NCBI RefSeq assembly: GCF_021155765.1
Contig: NC_060106.1
Coordinates: 21,354,031 to 21,418,030 of the forward strand
Source: Diprion similis
Taxonomy: Eukaryota > Arthropoda > Insecta > Hymenoptera > Diprionidae
DNA: 64,000 nt
Direction of reading: 5' to 3'
Positions 61,132 through 64,000 of the stretch are shown piece by piece. The notes under the pieces are model-generated. The model was not told where the DNA came from, ran no database searches, and worked only from the letters and a program-made list of their open reading frames with translations. Within the stretch, counting starts at the first letter, position 1, and every line of letters starts with the position of its first letter. The position numbers and the translations under genes were made by a program.

Positions 61132-64000
61132 GTGTGTCTCTCTGGTGTATATTATTTCACCTTGGCACTCTTCCAATATGGTTTTGTATACTGGCCCTGC
61201 AGTATATTGAACAGAATTTACACATAAAATTGATGGAAACTTGAATATTATAGTTCAGGATGCATACCGATGTCTTAATTAAAGATGTCGAAAATTACTG
61301 TATTGGGATGAACAAAAAAAAGAAAAAAGAAAAAAAAAACCACGGAGTGACAAACGAAACTCTTATATGATTGATCGGTTTAATATATTTTTATAGATGT
61401 ATGTATGGTAATCAGTAAACGAGGATTTATTTAGACGCTGGTTAAAAAATCAATGAAAAAGTTACGCACGTGTATGGAGTGAAACATCGATGCTTAAAGA
61501 TACCATTTATGGCGATATATTATCGTTCACGCGTGTATAGAATATGTCAGGTACCACATATATTATCTACACATGTTTGTATTGCCAATTATCGATATGA
61601 TTGATGATAAATCGAACGCTTGTATTATAGATATAGATGCTAAGCGACGCGTGTTATCTACTGTTTCGTAGTGGCGTCTTGTTAAGTGTAGGTATACACA
61701 AATATCGACTTTTTTGGAAGAGCCATTGTTGGTTAGGAAGTTGTTATTATACGAACTGAATGTAGGTACGCTATTATCTGCATTTTTTTTTGCCAGACTC
61801 TTTGAAAGTACATACACATTCAAGCATAATATATTAATGTATTAATAATGCCGGCGGTATCTGTGCGAAAAAATTTTTTCGTCTTATCTATACATATATA
61901 AAATTGCGTCACACGCGATGAGCATGTGAGCAAAGCGAGTTTTATCGCAGGTGGAATTCCATTTGCGCAAACATCTAAAATCACTGCCTGCACACGCGAT
62001 GTATAAACAATTCACGCGTCTGGCTATAGTGGATTTTAAATGTTCATTGTCAGGAGATTTGAATGGAACTAGTCGCATCATTTTCATACGGTAAAGAAGT
62101 TTTTTTACCATATACAGAGTTCAATTTTAGATAAAATATATAATCCGAGTTATATATTCATTGGCTAACTTGTTTTCGGTTCGAAACAAAGCGCGACTTT
62201 AATTCTATACGAATCATGCGATATATTTTGTCTTCCATTTTCTCACTTCGTTGGCTTCGTCGGCAGTCATTGTCACATAATTCGTATAAAGTGCAACTCG
62301 CGTTTTGTTTCGAACCGAAAACAAGTTAGCCGGAACGTCAAGCCGTTAATGAATATTACCAAAGAGTCTTGAATGACGCTACATCGGACAAATGACAGAC
62401 GCTCAAAACCACGTGATGTAACGGATCTATCTGAACCGCATCTTTGAACGGTAATGAAACTCGAGGGTTTTCGTATTACCGTCTCGTCTCTCTTTGTCTC
62501 CTGAGATTCTCGCCCCTATAGTTGATTGTTTTCTTTCTTCGCGTCATTATCAAGTTTCACAATACATACGGTATACCTTTGTACTCTTATCCATCACCCT
62601 GTAATACCGGATCGTGTAAAGTTTCAAACTGTACCATCTACTGCGGCCTGATGCAAGACCCCATTGCTGAATACCGATGGTTCAAGGTACCCATTTCAGG
62701 GGAACATTTTTCGGCGATTCGAAACGCCGAGACGTTAAAAATGGGCTAAAACAAACGGGAACAGCTACAATCGAGGGTGTGGTCCTTCTCTCGGCCAGAG
62801 GATGCCAAAGTTTCACTGCAGGTTGAAGGCCTCGCCTTTTTTCCTGCAGCCTCCTCAGTCCTTACAGCAGGTATGCATGTGGCTCCGTATCTCCGACATG
62901 CCTATCCAGACTGCTACCCGCAGACTATGTGGCCGGATATTGGAATCGATTGTTGGTCGTTAAACGTCAAGAAGAATCGTCTAGTCATTCAGCAGCCCTT
63001 CGACCCAACAAACAACCAGCAAGCACTAGGAGGGCGGTAGAGGACCAAAATCCCTTGGACTGCTGCTGATGCTGATGCTGCTCAAGCCGAACTCCCTGCT
63101 TCTCCACGGTTTTTTATTTCAATTGGTTTCGTGTTGCCAGCTGAGAGAAGGGAAACCCTCATTATGATGCGTCAGTCCAGCCAGTCGCCGCGCCCTTGCC
63201 AACCACGCATTACAGCCTGCATGCATGGGGGAAGAGAAGCTTGACCCGAGAGTTACGGCCAGATCTTTTTCATGTCCTTATACTGCCTGAGGTACCGAGT
63301 TCTCCGTTAGTTAGATTCTGGATCCACGTGGTGAGACCAGCCTCGATTATCACGGAAGCCAGACTTTGCACTCTACGTCAATGTCCTCCACCTGATTTCT
63401 ATTCCAATACCATATTATGCTTTAATTGACATTTTTTAACGTATCGTCTGGTCGCCTGTACTGCAAGCTTGAAGAAAAAGTCTTGTAACTGTGAAAGATG
63501 CTGTGTATAGCTACATTAAAATCTTTCTCTCGCACTGATCAATTGGAAACGGTTCAACGACCGGATCCAATGCTGCAACGCTCTTTGGAAACTGGGAATA
63601 AACGAGCCGGCGAGATATCTGCAACGATTCGCGATTCGCCACCCACGCGTCTACGTCCCACGACTCGATCTCGCACCGGCTTTACTGATGCAAGTTAAAC
63701 TGCTTTTCCGTACCGCGAATCGCCGCAGGTTGAGAATTGAAATGAGTAGTAACTGGCTCTGGTAAAGGATCCTAAAAAATTTCAGATGACGGAACATTCG
63801 TCTTACCAGATAAAATCGTGCAGACTTCCTGCTATGACCTGACGCTATTCCAGGTATAAGTTGAGGGATGTTTACCCTGCACCTGCACAACTCGAGACGT
63901 GAATTTCGACGGTCCAGGCCGAAGTTAAGGCGAAAATAAACACCCGAGATTGGGTGAAAAAAAATAATTTACACCATCGTCGTGACGTTCAACGGGCAAT
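61132..64000. other. Right end of window; no confident gene
   Basis: Contains the palindromic MITE at 62163-62331. Open frames at 62522-62749, 62777-63040 and 63196-63429 (plus) are moderately GC-rich but show no motif or clean splice chain. They may be untranslated or chance. Confidence 0.35.
62163..62331. mobile_element. 169-bp palindromic MITE
   Basis: The 34-nt left arm (62163-62196, beginning GGCTAACTTGTTTTCGGTTC) matches the inverted right arm (62298-62331) at 33 of 34 positions. Weaker inverted similarity continues inward (ctatacgaatcatgcg against cacataattcgtata), so most of the element folds into a hairpin. There is no coding capacity. No clear target-site duplication abuts the ends; an AATATTCATT-like sequence recurs inverted just outside, offset by about 14 nt on the right. 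Confidence 0.8.

Overview
This is a 64 kb piece of animal nuclear genome, almost certainly from an insect. The genes are split by short GT-AG introns inside a fairly AT-rich background with microsatellites and small non-autonomous transposons. The protein complement (DNA ligase IV, a TFIIIC TPR subunit, site-1 protease, RTF2, V-ATPase subunit C, MTAP, a DM-domain factor) fits an insect. Hymenoptera is my guess, but nothing in the window proves it. All exon coordinates were derived by hand from frame continuity, splice consensus and, for known families, remembered orthologues.

Left part (1-10 kb): a DM-domain transcription factor exon on the minus strand (1028-1490, DMRT2/dmrt11E-like), then a long AT-rich stretch. 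Next comes an unrecognised eight-exon plus-strand gene (5203-9223, about 773 aa) with a hydrophobic N terminus and a long acidic/serine-rich tail. Its last intron carries a MITE-like element packed with a degenerate GATTTCAAAA repeat.

Central part (10.8-42 kb) is a dense housekeeping block. It holds DNA ligase IV (minus), GTF3C3/TFIIIC TPR subunit (minus, with one likely GC-AG intron), membrane-bound site-1 protease (plus, head-to-head with GTF3C3), RTF2 (minus, tail-to-tail with S1P), V-ATPase subunit C (plus, head-to-head with RTF2) and MTAP (minus, tail-to-tail with V-ATPase C). The genes serve unrelated processes: NHEJ repair, Pol III transcription, SREBP/ATF6 processing, fork protection, organelle acidification and methionine salvage. 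Their arrangement suggests shared bidirectional promoters rather than a common pathway. The V-ATPase gene contains an in-frame, His/Ser-rich cassette exon.

Right part (42-64 kb) is gene-poor and AT-rich. It has one tRNA-Glu (minus) and scattered exons that fit together, by phase, as the 5' part of an unidentified plus-strand gene with introns up to about 13 kb. There is also a possible minus-strand exon inside its large intron, a 169-bp palindromic MITE, a G26 run, a C17 run, a (GCA)10 tract and AT microsatellites. I saw no CRISPR, rRNA, operon or viral module.
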